Both the position numbers and the translations under genes were made by a program. 64,000 nt of DNA from Flavobacterium sp. (GTDB lineage Bacteria; Bacteroidota; Bacteroidia; Flavobacteriales; Flavobacteriaceae). The notes under the pieces are model-generated. The model searched no databases, was not told the origin of the DNA, and saw only the letters and a list, made by a program, of their open reading frames with translations. Shown one piece after another: positions 43,371-53,057 of the stretch. Each line of letters opens with the position of its first letter. Position 1 is the stretch's first letter. The DNA lies in NCBI GenBank assembly GCA_027484725.1, contig JAIXSK010000018.1, positions 78,575 through 142,574 on the forward strand, written 5' to 3'.

Positions 43371-44162
43371 TAGCTCTATTTGAACCACATAACCTTCAGA
43401 ACCGCGCACGTTAAAAACAGTTCCGTCATCAAAAATGAGATATTGACCTTTGATGCCCACAAGTGTTGCAGAAAAATCAGGTGTTTTATCTAAATTCAAA
43501 CTGTTGACTTTGTTCGGATAAGACAAAACCGGGTATTCAAGTCGGTACAAATCAGCAGGAGCATTGGTTAAATAGGGCTTGACTTCATCGGGCAACAAAT
43601 CTTTTACTTTTTCACGCTCAGCGGTTAAATCCGGACGAATGACTTCATTGGTGAGCATCTTACGCCAATTGGTTTTATCAGAAAAGTGACTTTTTAGTGC
43701 GACTTCGGTAATGCCTGCCAAATAGCGATTCGGAACTTCAACCAGGGCAATGGCCTCTTCGGCACCTTGATCAATCCAACGCGTAGGCACTTGGGTTTTG
43801 CGGGTAACCCCTACTTTGATTTCACTCGAAGCAGCCAAATATACAATATGCGGTTGCAACTGAACTTTAGATTCATAAGCCAAATCGCGGTCAGCAATGC
43901 CCAAATGCGCAGTGCTCAGTTCGGGTTTCATGATCCAATCGCCTACTTCGGGGCTTGAATAAAAGCAGTCGTAGCAAAATCCTTGACGGAAAATCTTCTT
44001 TTTCTTACCGCAATGCAAACATTGATAACCTTCAAGGTGCAAGTGCATTTTTTTGTTGAGCACTTGGTTGACATTGAGAAATCCATTGTCAAAAACCAAA
44101 TAATATTGAATGGGATGGGCCAACTCTGTAGGCATTTTGGTAAGTACTCCGCTGTATCGCAT
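43368..44162 (-). CDS. DUF2797 protein with zinc-ribbon-like and GIY-YIG-like segments
   Basis: 264 residues from ATG 44162 (MRYSGVLTKMPTELA); ten more codons are open upstream. Four cysteines in CLHCGKKKK and GFCYDCF (about residues 48-68) suggest a zinc ribbon. The central IVYLAASSEIKVGVTRKTQV with RWIDQGAEEA resembles a GIY-YIG-type core, although no nuclease activity is known to me. The C-terminal IKGQYLIFDDGTVFNVR is conserved in DUF2797. Function unknown. Confidence 0.8.
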   Translation of the reverse strand: MRYSGVLTKMPTELAHPIQYYLVFDNGFLNVNQVLNKKMHLHLEGYQCLHCGKKKKIFRQGFCYDCFYSSPEVGDWIMKPELSTAHLGIADRDLAYESKVQLQPHIVYLAASSEIKVGVTRKTQVPTRWIDQGAEEAIALVEVPNRYLAGITEVALKSHFSDKTNWRKMLTNEVIRPDLTAEREKVKDLLPDEVKPYLTNAPADLYRLEYPVLSYPNKVNSLNLDKTPDFSATLVGIKGQYLIFDDGTVFNVRGSEGYVVQIEL

Positions 44163-44298
44163 AAGCTTTAAAAGTCTGATAAATCCGCGCAAGGCGTTAG
44201 AATTATTCTTATTTTTTTTGTTAATTTGGAAAGTGTAAAGTTACCGATTTGCTGCAATAATCGATCAGCAAATTGATTTAGCTATTAAACAATCAAAC

Positions 44299-45813
44299 AT
44301 GCCGATACCCATCATTAACTCCATCGCTTCGTGGGTGCTCAAACAGCGCATTCATCAAATCGAACTTTTCCTGAAATATCCGCATGAGGTACAGGAAGAA
44401 TTGTTGATGAATCTCATTAGATCGGCTGAAAATACTGTGGTAGGCAAACATTATGACTTTGCCTCGATTCGTTCGTACACCACTTTTAAAGAACGCATTC
44501 CGATTTCAACTTATGAAGATCTTGAGCCGTTTATTGAGCAAACAAGGCGGGGCGATCAAAATATTTTCTGGAACAGTCCGATTAAATGGTTTGCCAAATC
44601 AAGCGGAACCACCAACGCCAAGAGCAAGTTTATTCCGGTAAGCAATGAAGCACTTGAAGATTGCCATTACAAAGGCAGTAAAGATTTGTTGTGTTTGTAT
44701 TTGAACAACAATGAGAATTCGGGTTTGTTTATTGGTAAGAGTTTGCGCTTGGGCGGAAGTTCACAAATTTACGAAGACAACAACACCTATTTTGGCGACC
44801 TGTCCGCTATTCTTATTGAGAATATGCCCATGTGGGCCGAATTCAGCAGTACGCCAAGTAACCGAGTATCGCTCATGAGCGAATGGGAATCGAAACTTGC
44901 AGCCATCATCAACGAATCAAAAAATGAGAATGTAACTAGTTTTGCAGGTGTTCCGTCGTGGATGTTGGTTTTGCTCAACAAAACATTAGAAGTCACCGGA
45001 AAAAATCATTTGCTTGAACTTTGGCCAAATCTCGAAGTTTATTTTCACGGCGGAGTGAGTTTTGAACCGTATCGCGAACAGTATAAGAAACTGCTGCCCA
45101 GCAATGATTTTAAATACTACGAAATTTACAATGCTTCAGAAGGTTTCTTTGCCATTCAAGATCAAAATCATTCCAACGACTTGTTGTTGATGTTGGATTA
45201 CGGAATTTTTTACGAGTTCATCCCGATGGATTCCTTTGGGACAGCACATGAAAAGGTCGTCCATTTATCTGAAGTGCAGCTGGGTGTTAACTATGCTTTA
45301 ATGATCACCACCAATGCCGGATTGTGGCGTTATTTGGTGGGCGATACGGTTCGGTTTACCTCGCTGAATCCGTACAGAGTGCGCGTTACCGGTCGTACCA
45401 AACAGCACATCAATGTCTTTGGCGAAGAACTCATGGTAGAAAATACAGACCGAGCCCTCTCAAAAGCCTGTCAAATAACACAGACCGAAGTGATTGATTA
45501 CACGGTGGCTCCTATTTTTATGGACGGAAAAGCAAAAGGCGCCCACGAATGGATTATTGAATTTCGAGAAAATCCAAAAAATGTAGAAGAATTCAGTCGC
45601 ATTTTGGATATTGAATTACAGGCCATCAACTCTGATTACGAAGCCAAGCGATACAACAATATGACACTTAATCCGTTGGTATTGAACTTGGCCCGTCCGA
45701 ATTTGTTTTACGATTGGCTCAAAGACCGCGGAAAATTAGGCGGTCAGCACAAAATTCCACGTTTGTCTAACACACGGGAATATGTAGAGCAACTCAAAGA
45801 ACTTTCTATTTAA
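44299..45813 (+). CDS. GH3-family acyl-adenylate-forming enzyme
   Basis: 504 residues. It matches the bacterial GH3 family named after the plant auxin-conjugating enzymes: WFAKSSGTTNAKSKFIPVS (ATP phosphate-binding loop), YYEIYNASEGFFAIQD (adenine-binding), and GLWRYLVGDTVRF with RVTGRTKQHINVFGEEL toward the C-terminal lid. It should activate a carboxylate with ATP and couple it to an amine; substrates are unknown in bacteria. The small lipoprotein gene follows after nine bases. Confidence 0.9.
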   Translation: MPIPIINSIASWVLKQRIHQIELFLKYPHEVQEELLMNLIRSAENTVVGKHYDFASIRSYTTFKERIPISTYEDLEPFIEQTRRGDQNIFWNSPIKWFAKSSGTTNAKSKFIPVSNEALEDCHYKGSKDLLCLYLNNNENSGLFIGKSLRLGGSSQIYEDNNTYFGDLSAILIENMPMWAEFSSTPSNRVSLMSEWESKLAAIINESKNENVTSFAGVPSWMLVLLNKTLEVTGKNHLLELWPNLEVYFHGGVSFEPYREQYKKLLPSNDFKYYEIYNASEGFFAIQDQNHSNDLLLMLDYGIFYEFIPMDSFGTAHEKVVHLSEVQLGVNYALMITTNAGLWRYLVGDTVRFTSLNPYRVRVTGRTKQHINVFGEELMVENTDRALSKACQITQTEVIDYTVAPIFMDGKAKGAHEWIIEFRENPKNVEEFSRILDIELQAINSDYEAKRYNNMTLNPLVLNLARPNLFYDWLKDRGKLGGQHKIPRLSNTREYVEQLKELSI

Positions 45814-45822
45814 TAGAGCAAT

Positions 45823-45951
45823 ATGAAAAAATTTTTGTTTTTGTTTTTTGCTTTGGCTTATCTAACTTCTTGCGGACCACACAGAATGCGTTGCGGCCCG
45901 CGCGGCATCTGCCATGAAAAACAAAAAAACAGTACTTATTCTGTAACATAA
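45823..45951 (+). CDS. Tiny Cys-rich lipoprotein (42 residues)
   Basis: The frame ATG 45823 to TAA 45949-45951 encodes a basic start and hydrophobic stretch (KKFLFLFFALAYLTSC), ending in a lipobox at Cys17. The mature chain is only 26 residues and starts CGPHRMRCGPRGICHE, a repeated CGP motif with three cysteines, Arg and His. It is probably a real lipoprotein: the signal peptide is well formed and the gene sits directly behind GH3. The family is not known to me. Confidence 0.65.
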   Translation: MKKFLFLFFALAYLTSCGPHRMRCGPRGICHEKQKNSTYSVT

Positions 45952-46037
45952 TTCTTTTTCTTGTGTCTATTGGGCATCATCAATCACCCTAAGCGCTGAG
46001 ATATTGCTGACGCGCTGCGGAAAAAAATCAAATACTC

Positions 46038-48242
46038 ATGAAACTTTTTTACCTAGGGCTATTTGCCTTTTTTTGTGCAATTGCTCAAGCCCAAGAAACG
46101 CCCAAGAACTCCAAAACCAAAGACTCAACTGCTACTTCAAAACCGCAAGAACTCAACGAAGTAACCATTTATGGAAACAAACGGCAGTACATTAAAGTTG
46201 AATCAGACAAAACCACGGTCAATGTCAAAAACAATCCGATGCTCAACAGCGGTTCGAGCTTAGATGCGGTGAAGAAAATTCCCGGTGTAATTACCTCGCC
46301 TTCGGGTGGTTTAACGCTCAATGCCAAAGGAGTTACCATTTATATTGACGGAATGCCGAGCTCATTAAGCGGAGCCGATTTACAAAATTATCTATTGACC
46401 TTGCCGGCTACCGCGATTGAAAAAATTGAACTCATTTACAATCCGGGAGCTTCCTATGATGCCAACGCCAGTGGTTCAATCATCAACATCATTACCAGTT
46501 CGCGCAAGATGAAAGGCGTGAATGCCAGCTTTAACATCAATTACAATTTTAATAAATACCAAAAACCCAGTCCGCAAATTTTGCTCAACGGTAAAAAGAA
46601 AAAAATCAGTTGGCAAACCATGATTGGTTACAATTATATTGACGGAGAAGTTGTCAATAAAAACGACCAGACTTTTTCTGATTTCAATCCGGACGAAATA
46701 CTCAAACAAAAAAACTTTGCACAAAGCACCAACCGCAATTTTTATTGGAGAACCGGTACGAATTATAAAATCAACGATAAATCAAACCTATTGGTCAACT
46801 ATAATCTCAATTTGGCCAATGATCGGGTGAGCAATGAAGCAACCACTTTTGGAAACGGAATCAACTTTTTTAACAAAGGTGTTTCAAACAATAAAAACAA
46901 CAACCACGAAATTAGTTTACAGTACAAAACCAAACTCGACACCCTTGACAGAACGCTTGACATTGTTGCCTTTACAAACTTTTTTGACAAAAAACCTTTG
47001 ACTAAATCACATGGTGTTAACAACGGAACTCCGACTTTTTTTGGAGGCAATATTGATTTTAAACTGGCCAATCATTATTTGAAATACGATTTTGCCATTC
47101 CGTTTAAAAAGATTGATTTCTCACTCAATACCGGAGGAAAATTTAACTACATCAAGGTAACAGACAAAGGAGTTTATGCATTGAATTCTGCAACGCCTTC
47201 GGTTGTTGATTTTGATTATAAAGAAAGTAATCTGGCCTTTTATCTGGAGGCGCGCAAAAAAATCAAGAAACTCAACCTTACAGCCGGAATCCGTTTTGAA
47301 GATTATAAAGTAGATCGCACCGCATGGCAAGATGCAACGCGCACCGATGTAGATTTTAAAAACACCAACTTTTTTCCGAACGCCAGCGCGATGTATGAGT
47401 TTACCAACGACATCAATTTGACAGCGTCATATTCGAAGAAAATTCAACAAGCAGATTACAATGTTTTAGATCCGAATAACTTTGCCAACTTTGACCAATA
47501 CAACACCTCAAGTGGAAATCCGTTTTTAGACCCGACGTTTTTTGACAACTACGAAGTCAAATTGACTGCCTTTCAGTTTGTTCAATTGAGCGCAAACAGA
47601 ACCGATGCAAAAGATGTCAACAAATTCATCTTTGAAGCCGATCCGAACACCTTGGTTAGCAAACAAACCTTCAGACAGTTTGATAAATTAACCACCAACA
47701 GCATCAATTTTTCATTCCCGATTCCTTTGGATTATTTCTTAAAAGGCAAAGAGGAATTTCAGAAACGCATGAATGATATGGACAAAATGAACTATATTTT
47801 TTGCAACATCAGCTATATAGATTTTACCACCAAAGGCTATGATTTTCAGTTCAAACAAAAGCCCATTATGAGCTATTATGCGCAGGCGCAGATTATTCTT
47901 CCGTGGGAAATCAAAAGCAGTTTTTCATATAATTTAACACCACCGGGAACATGGGAAATCTACAGCCTGACCAAAAACATCAAGCAATTTGACGTTTCTT
48001 TTACCCGAGATTTTATGGATAAAAAACTCAAAATTGGCTTGCATTGTTTTGATGTTTTCAACGAAAATGAAATTAATGCAATCGTATCGTCAACCAATTT
48101 GCAAACACAGTTTTATCAAAAACCTGACACGCGTACTTTTAGATTTTCACTCACCTACAACTTTGGAAACCTGAAACTCGAAAAAGAAAACACGCAAATT
48201 CAAACTGAAAAAACCGGACAAGGTGGTGGAATTTTGAAATAA
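46038..48242 (+). CDS. TonB-receptor-like outer-membrane beta-barrel protein (OMP_b-brl_3 type)
   Basis: 734 residues. A signal peptide (LGLFAFFCAIAQAQ) is followed by a linker and a plug domain at about 40-140: KTTVNVKNNPMLNSGSSLDA, KIPGVITSPSGGL, VTIYIDGMPSSLSG, IEKIELIYNPGASYDANAS. The rest is a barrel. Unlike many relatives it has no carboxypeptidase-regulatory-like domain before the plug. The linker (KTKDSTATSKPQELNEVTI) may include a poor TonB box. A ligand cannot be inferred. An 86-base gap upstream contains no clear promoter. Confidence 0.88.
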   Translation: MKLFYLGLFAFFCAIAQAQETPKNSKTKDSTATSKPQELNEVTIYGNKRQYIKVESDKTTVNVKNNPMLNSGSSLDAVKKIPGVITSPSGGLTLNAKGVTIYIDGMPSSLSGADLQNYLLTLPATAIEKIELIYNPGASYDANASGSIINIITSSRKMKGVNASFNINYNFNKYQKPSPQILLNGKKKKISWQTMIGYNYIDGEVVNKNDQTFSDFNPDEILKQKNFAQSTNRNFYWRTGTNYKINDKSNLLVNYNLNLANDRVSNEATTFGNGINFFNKGVSNNKNNNHEISLQYKTKLDTLDRTLDIVAFTNFFDKKPLTKSHGVNNGTPTFFGGNIDFKLANHYLKYDFAIPFKKIDFSLNTGGKFNYIKVTDKGVYALNSATPSVVDFDYKESNLAFYLEARKKIKKLNLTAGIRFEDYKVDRTAWQDATRTDVDFKNTNFFPNASAMYEFTNDINLTASYSKKIQQADYNVLDPNNFANFDQYNTSSGNPFLDPTFFDNYEVKLTAFQFVQLSANRTDAKDVNKFIFEADPNTLVSKQTFRQFDKLTTNSINFSFPIPLDYFLKGKEEFQKRMNDMDKMNYIFCNISYIDFTTKGYDFQFKQKPIMSYYAQAQIILPWEIKSSFSYNLTPPGTWEIYSLTKNIKQFDVSFTRDFMDKKLKIGLHCFDVFNENEINAIVSSTNLQTQFYQKPDTRTFRFSLTYNFGNLKLEKENTQIQTEKTGQGGGILK

Positions 48243-48249
48243 CATTCAT

Positions 48250-48280
48250 AAAAAAACCCGTCTGAAAAGACGGGTTTTTT
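48250..48280. terminator. Bidirectional terminator between the barrel protein and clpX
   Basis: ACCCGTCT (48256-48263) pairs with AGACGGGT (48268-48275) over a GAAA tetraloop, with A and T runs on either side. Confidence 0.92.
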
Positions 48281-48299
48281 GTTGCTTTATTTTGAAATA

Positions 48300-49532
48300 T
48301 TAAGAGGCAATTTCTAATCGTTTGAGTAGATTTTTACTCAGTGAATCTTTGGCGTAATCTTGATCAATAGTCAACACTTTTTCATCACTACCTGGCAAAT
48401 CGTACATGGCATCGGTCAAGATGGCTTCGCACAAAGAACGCAATCCACGCGCGCCGAGTTTGTATTCAAGCGCTTTCTCAACTATATAATCAAGAGCTTC
48501 TTCGGTAATGGTAAAAGCTACGTCGTCCATCGCAAAAAGCTTTTGATATTGCTTGATGAGTGCGTTTTTAGGCTCGGTCAAAATAGCACGCAAGGTTTCT
48601 TTATCCAGCGGATCCATGTGGGTGAGCACCGGCAAACGTCCAATGATTTCAGGAATCAAACCAAAATCTTTGATGTCTTTCGGGATGATGTACTGAAGCA
48701 AGTTGTCTTTATCAATTGAATCGCTGTTTTTAGAAGAGCTGTACCCGACTGCTTGACGATTCAAACGTTTTGAAATGATGCGTTCAATTCCGTCAAAAGC
48801 ACCTCCGGCAATAAACAAAATATCTTTGGTGTTGACCTCAACAAATTTCTGATCCGGATGTTTGCGTCCTCCTTTGGGCGGCACATTGACTACGGTTCCT
48901 TCAAGCAATTTGAGTAAGGCTTGTTGCACGCCTTCACCCGAAACATCGCGTGTAATAGATGGATTATCGCTCTTGCGGGCAATTTTATCAATTTCGTCAA
49001 TGAATACAATTCCGCGCTCAGCTTTAGCTACATCGTAATCAGCCGCTTGAAGCAAACGGGTCAGAATGCTCTCAACATCTTCACCCACATAACCTGCTTC
49101 AGTTAATACCGTGGCATCAACAATGGCCAGAGGCACATCAAGCATGCGGGCAATGGTTTTGGCAACCAAGGTTTTACCGGTTCCGGTTTGCCCCACCATG
49201 ACGATGTTGCTTTTTTCAATTTCAACTTCGTCGGTTTGAGCGGGTTGCATGAGTCGCTTGTAGTGGTTATACACCGCTACCGACATCACTTTTTTGGTTT
49301 GATCTTGACCAATAACATATTGATCTAAGAAAGAACGAATTTCTTTTGGACGCTTTAAAACTAAATCAGCAGCACCTTTAACAGGTCCGTGACTTTTGAG
49401 TTCTTCAAGTACGATGCCGTGTGCCTGCTCAATACACTTGTCGCAGATGTGGGCATTGATACCGGCAATCAGCAGATTGGTTTCGGGTTTTTTTCGACCG
49501 CAAAACGAGCAATCTAAAACTTCTTTTGCCAT
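48300..49532 (-). CDS. clpX: ATP-dependent Clp protease ATPase subunit ClpX
   Basis: 410 residues. The N-terminal zinc-binding domain has [10 protein letters not shown] and HICDKCIEQ. The AAA+ module contains [20 protein letters not shown], Walker A GQTGTGKT, the pore GYVGEDVES, Walker [11 protein letters not shown] and sensor [15 protein letters not shown]. It unfolds substrates for ClpP. It is the last gene of tig-clpP-clpX, 36 bases after clpP. Confidence 0.98.
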   Translation of the reverse strand: MAKEVLDCSFCGRKKPETNLLIAGINAHICDKCIEQAHGIVLEELKSHGPVKGAADLVLKRPKEIRSFLDQYVIGQDQTKKVMSVAVYNHYKRLMQPAQTDEVEIEKSNIVMVGQTGTGKTLVAKTIARMLDVPLAIVDATVLTEAGYVGEDVESILTRLLQAADYDVAKAERGIVFIDEIDKIARKSDNPSITRDVSGEGVQQALLKLLEGTVVNVPPKGGRKHPDQKFVEVNTKDILFIAGGAFDGIERIISKRLNRQAVGYSSSKNSDSIDKDNLLQYIIPKDIKDFGLIPEIIGRLPVLTHMDPLDKETLRAILTEPKNALIKQYQKLFAMDDVAFTITEEALDYIVEKALEYKLGARGLRSLCEAILTDAMYDLPGSDEKVLTIDQDYAKDSLSKNLLKRLEIAS

Positions 49533-49568
49533 AGCTTATTTTTTAAGTTGGTAGGTATAACGCTGGGA

Positions 49569-50270
49569 TTATCTTCTTAGTACTTCATCAATCATTCCGT
49601 ACTCTTTGGCTTCATCGGCAATCATCCAATAATCGCGCTCTGAGTCTTTGTAGACTTTTTCAAAAGTTTGACCCGAATGATTTGAAATAATCTGGTACAA
49701 CTCATCTTTGAGCTTGAGCATTTCTTTCAAATTGATCTCCATATCGGTGGCTACACCTTGCGCACCGCCTGATGGTTGGTGAATCATGACCCGTGAATGC
49801 GGTAAAGCCGAACGCTTGCCGGCAGCTCCTGCGCACAAAAGCACCGCACCCATCGAGGCTGCCATGCCGGTACAAATAGTGGCTACATCTGGGCGAATAT
49901 ATTGCATGGTGTCATAAATTCCGAGACCGGCATACACGCTTCCGCCCGGAGAATTCAAATAAATTTGAATGTCTTTGGTGGCATCAACGCTTTCTAAAAA
50001 CAATAATTGCGCTTGAACAATGTTGGCAATTTGGTCGTCAATTCCGGTGCCTAAAAAGATAATTCTGTCCATCATCAAACGAGAAAAAACATCCAATTGT
50101 GAAATGTTGAGTTGACGCTCTTCAATGATGTACGGAGTCATATTGGTAGGATTCATCGCCGCTACCATTTTATCGTAATAGAGGTTGTTCACCCCGTGGT
50201 GCTTTGTAGCAAATTTTCTAAACTGCTTCGCCAGTTCGAGCGAAGCTCTTGTGTCTTTACCGTTGTGCAT
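49569..50270 (-). CDS. clpP: ATP-dependent Clp protease proteolytic subunit ClpP
   Basis: 233 residues. The Ser-His-Asp active site is visible: CTGMAASMGAVLL (Ser), HSRVMIHQPSGG (His) and YKDSERDYWM (Asp); NSPGGSVYAGLGIYD is the oxyanion region. About 35 residues precede the usual start of the fold (RQLNISQLDVFSRLMMDRIIF), longer than E. coli, as a propeptide-like extension. It forms the peptidase double ring with ClpX as partner. Confidence 0.97.
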   Translation of the reverse strand: MHNGKDTRASLELAKQFRKFATKHHGVNNLYYDKMVAAMNPTNMTPYIIEERQLNISQLDVFSRLMMDRIIFLGTGIDDQIANIVQAQLLFLESVDATKDIQIYLNSPGGSVYAGLGIYDTMQYIRPDVATICTGMAASMGAVLLCAGAAGKRSALPHSRVMIHQPSGGAQGVATDMEINLKEMLKLKDELYQIISNHSGQTFEKVYKDSERDYWMIADEAKEYGMIDEVLRR

Positions 50271-50363
50271 AATGGTTTTATGTTGTTGGGTAGTCTTATT
50301 AAAAATAGTTAAGCGCCAAAACCGCGGTTTTGACGCCCAAATATAGTGATTATTTTTAAAAAA

Positions 50364-51689
50364 TTACTCTCCGTAGCTAGCAGCGATAAACTCCTGATAA
50401 GTAACCTCTTTGGTTTTGGCTTTTACTTTTTCTTTAAAAAGGCTGAGCATTTTTTGACTCATCACCTGCTCAGAAAGTCTTTTTACTTCTTCTTGATTCG
50501 ATAAAACACGTGCTACAATATTATCAACATCGGCCTCTGACGGATCCATTTGGCCAAATTGAGCCATTTGCTTTTTGATGAGCTCAGCCGTGTGTGCTTT
50601 TAAATCTTCAAAGGTAATTTGCAAATTGTTTTGGCTCATGATTTTACCTTCAATCAATTGGTAACGCAAACCATTCTCAGATTTAGCGAACTCTTCAGCA
50701 GCTTGTTCCGGTGTTAATGGTTGTTCTCCGGCGGTTTGCAACCATTTTTTTAAGAACTCAGAAGGTAAATCAAAAGTGGTGTTTTTGAGCAATGATTCGG
50801 TTACATCATTCAAGAATTTTTGCTCTGATTGTTGTGCAAATTGACGCTCAGCATCTTCTTTAATTTTGGCTTTGATATCCTCAACCGATGACACGTTTCC
50901 GGCACCAAACAATTTGTCAAACAATTCTTGATTGAGTTCAGCCGGCTCTGTATGGGTGATTTCTTCAATTTTAAAATCAACATCAACCGCCAAACCATGC
51001 ACCAAGTCATGACCTACTCTGAGGTAATCCATGAGTTTGTGGTCATCGTCAAACAAACCTTTGGTATTAACGGTCACAACATCACCTACTTTTTTACCTT
51101 CAAAAGCTTTCCAAGTTTTTTTGTCTTTGAAAATGCCCGCGTTGATTTGCGCCGGAGCATCAATGTTTTTTTCAGCGTTTAAAAACGTTCCCGACACATC
51201 GCTGTCTTGAGCAACCGCTTCAGCCGGAGACATTTTTCCGTATTGTTTGCGAATGCGGGTTACTTGATCATCTAACAATTGGTTGTCGGCCACAATTTTG
51301 TAGTTCACCACATTTTTAGCGACTGCCAAATCAACTTCAAAAGTCGGAGCCAAGCCCAATTCAAATTCAAAAGTGAAATCATCAGCATCCCAATTGAAAT
51401 TTTCATTGATTTTTGGCAGCGGATTTCCTAAGATATCCAACTTTTCATCCACCAAATATTTATTGAGATTTTCTTGCAATAATTTGTTTACTTCATCAAA
51501 CAAAACTGCTTTTCCGTATTGTTTTTTGACCATTCCAAAAGGCACATTCCCTTTTCTAAACCCAGGAATATTGGCTGTTTTTGAATAGTTTTTTAAGGTT
51601 GATTCTACTTGCGCAGCGTAATCGTCTTTGGTAATCTGAACCGTGACCACAGCATTGAGCGCATCGAGGTTATTTCTTGTAATATTCAT
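50364..51689 (-). CDS. tig: Trigger factor
   Basis: 441 residues from ATG 51689 (MNITRNNLDALNAVV); the frame is open for 16 more codons upstream, but those overlap the promoter. The ribosome-binding loop is present as IPGFRKGNVPFGMVKK. The PPIase region (about 150-250) appears divergent from FKBP: short and without the common GxxVxxxYxG core. The C-terminal part is helical. It helps new proteins fold at the ribosome exit. It heads tig-clpP-clpX. Confidence 0.93.
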   Translation of the reverse strand: MNITRNNLDALNAVVTVQITKDDYAAQVESTLKNYSKTANIPGFRKGNVPFGMVKKQYGKAVLFDEVNKLLQENLNKYLVDEKLDILGNPLPKINENFNWDADDFTFEFELGLAPTFEVDLAVAKNVVNYKIVADNQLLDDQVTRIRKQYGKMSPAEAVAQDSDVSGTFLNAEKNIDAPAQINAGIFKDKKTWKAFEGKKVGDVVTVNTKGLFDDDHKLMDYLRVGHDLVHGLAVDVDFKIEEITHTEPAELNQELFDKLFGAGNVSSVEDIKAKIKEDAERQFAQQSEQKFLNDVTESLLKNTTFDLPSEFLKKWLQTAGEQPLTPEQAAEEFAKSENGLRYQLIEGKIMSQNNLQITFEDLKAHTAELIKKQMAQFGQMDPSEADVDNIVARVLSNQEEVKRLSEQVMSQKMLSLFKEKVKAKTKEVTYQEFIAASYGE

Positions 51690-51714
51690 TTTTGTACGAA
51701 CTAAAATTGGGTGG

Positions 51715-51742
51715 CAAAAGTATATTTTTTTTACCACCCAAA
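51715..51742 (-). promoter_or_regulatory. Promoter of the tig-clpP-clpX operon
   Basis: TTTG (51742-51739) on the minus strand, 16 bases, then TACTTTTG (51722-51715), 26 bases before the tig ATG. Confidence 0.75.
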
Positions 51743-51764
51743 CAAGTTTAAAAGCTGAATATTA

Positions 51765-52112
51765 TCAGGTTTGTTGATTCCCGGTAAATCGGTAAACAAT
51801 TGATTGTGAAATAGAGAGTATAATGCTAAAGAAAACGGCTGTCCAAAAACTACTCACCGTAAAGCCGCCGACAATTTTGGTACACAACAAAATAATGATG
51901 GCATTGATGACCAAGAGGAATAATCCGAAAGTAATGAGTGTTACCGGTAGCGTAAACAGAATAAGCAAAGGCTTGACAAAAACATTGAGCAAACCCAGCA
52001 CCAATGCTACAATAAGTGAAGTGGTAAAACTAGCGACTGATACACCGGGCATGAAATGCGCAATGATCATAACCAAAAGTGCTGTGATAATAATGCGGAT
52101 AAGTTGGTTCAT
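51765..52112 (-). CDS. Holin-superfamily-IV-type (PF04020) four-helix membrane protein
   Basis: 115 residues from ATG 52112 (MNQLIRIIITALLV); the frame continues upstream to 52235 but those codons overlap the hydrolase end and are not membrane-like. Four hydrophobic helices, with the marks LVLGLLNVFVKPLLILFTLPVT and FGLFLLVINAIIILL (written in part). Despite the Pfam name, such proteins are chromosomal and common in bacteria, so a role in lysis is not supported. It lies downstream of the hydrolase gene on the same strand. Confidence 0.85.
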   Translation of the reverse strand: MNQLIRIIITALLVMIIAHFMPGVSVASFTTSLIVALVLGLLNVFVKPLLILFTLPVTLITFGLFLLVINAIIILLCTKIVGGFTVSSFWTAVFFSIILSISQSIVYRFTGNQQT

Positions 52113-52185
52113 GAATATTTGGAATTTGAATTTCAAAAATAATAAAAAGACTTTGTTATAAATAAACTTCAATGGCAATGTCACA

Positions 52186-52947
52186 TCACAAAAAATCTCT
52201 GGTGATTTCAAAAAACAACTTCGGATTTTCGGCATGAAGCCAATGCCCTACGTTGGGAATTGTCTGAAAAACTGCTTTTGGAAAATGATGCAAAATTCCG
52301 GAATGATCTTCGGGTAAAATATATTTTGAATTTCCGCCATTGACAAACAAAGTCGGGCCGTCAAAATGAGCTTCTGCGCTCAAGGCGGTGCCGACTTTTT
52401 CAATTTGTTGGTTAAAAACCGGTAAGTTGAATCTGAAAGCCAATTGCTCGGGCGTTTGCCAGTACAAACTCTTCATCAAAAACTGGCGAGTTCCCGTATC
52501 GGGAATATATTGCGCCACAATTTGGTCTACTTCTGTACGCGATGGCTTTTTAGAAAAATCAACCGCATTGAGACCGGCTAAAATATCTTGATGATGCGGC
52601 GCGTAATATTTAGGACCAATATCGGCAACGATGAGTTTTTGCACCAATTCAGGATGTTCGGTTGCCAATTGCATGGCTACTTTTCCGCCCATAGAATGCC
52701 CAATGATGCTGATGTTTTGCAAGCGATGCACCGCGCAATAATCTAAAACATCTTGCGCCATGACTGGATAGTTGAATTCATCAGAATGAAAACTGCGCCC
52801 ATGGTTGCGCAAATCGAGCATATGCACTTCAAAACCCAGCGCGGCATATTGCGTGCCGAGGGTTTTCCAGTTGTCAGACATGCCGAGAAATCCGTGGATG
52901 ATGAGGAGCGGTGGGCCAGAGCCTTCTATTTTGGAATACAGTGTCAT
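52186..52947 (-). CDS. Alpha/beta-hydrolase (YbfF-like esterase)
   Basis: 253 residues. The oxyanion region HGFLGMSDNW, the nucleophile elbow IGHSMGGKVAMQLA, the acid in the ADIGPK region or later, and the catalytic His in NVGHWLHAENP are in place. DLRNHGRSFHS is characteristic of YbfF-like esterases. The natural substrate is unknown. It is on the same strand as the holin-like gene and pdxJ, with a repeat-rich spacer of 186 bases upstream. Confidence 0.9.
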   Translation of the reverse strand: MTLYSKIEGSGPPLLIIHGFLGMSDNWKTLGTQYAALGFEVHMLDLRNHGRSFHSDEFNYPVMAQDVLDYCAVHRLQNISIIGHSMGGKVAMQLATEHPELVQKLIVADIGPKYYAPHHQDILAGLNAVDFSKKPSRTEVDQIVAQYIPDTGTRQFLMKSLYWQTPEQLAFRFNLPVFNQQIEKVGTALSAEAHFDGPTLFVNGGNSKYILPEDHSGILHHFPKAVFQTIPNVGHWLHAENPKLFFEITRDFL

Positions 52948-52949
52948 AC

Positions 52950-53009
52950 TTGTGAGTTGTCAGTTGTGGGTTGTGGGCCTGCCTGCCGACTTAGGCAGGT
53001 TGTGGGTTG
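52950..53009 (-). repeat. GTTGTGGG direct repeats around a CCTGCCT hairpin
   Basis: Words of the type GTTGTGGG occur three times (about 52963, 52970, 52999), and CCTGCCT (52978-52984) pairs with AGGCAGG (52993-52999) between them. It lies in the spacer between pdxJ and the hydrolase gene. Confidence 0.65.
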
Positions 53010-53057
53010 AAGCAGTTCAAAAATCAAAAATCAGACATCGTCAATCGCGGATCTTTT

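Noticed and set aside
45952..46037. GC-rich AGCGC...GCGCT inverted sequence before the barrel receptor considered as another copy of the repeat family
   Set aside because: It lacks the TAGCCCCGAT and AGCGGGA arms and has only a five-base inverted match.
51765..52112. Holin-like protein considered as prophage evidence
   Set aside because: PF04020 proteins are common chromosomal membrane proteins; no phage structural, lysis or integration gene is nearby.
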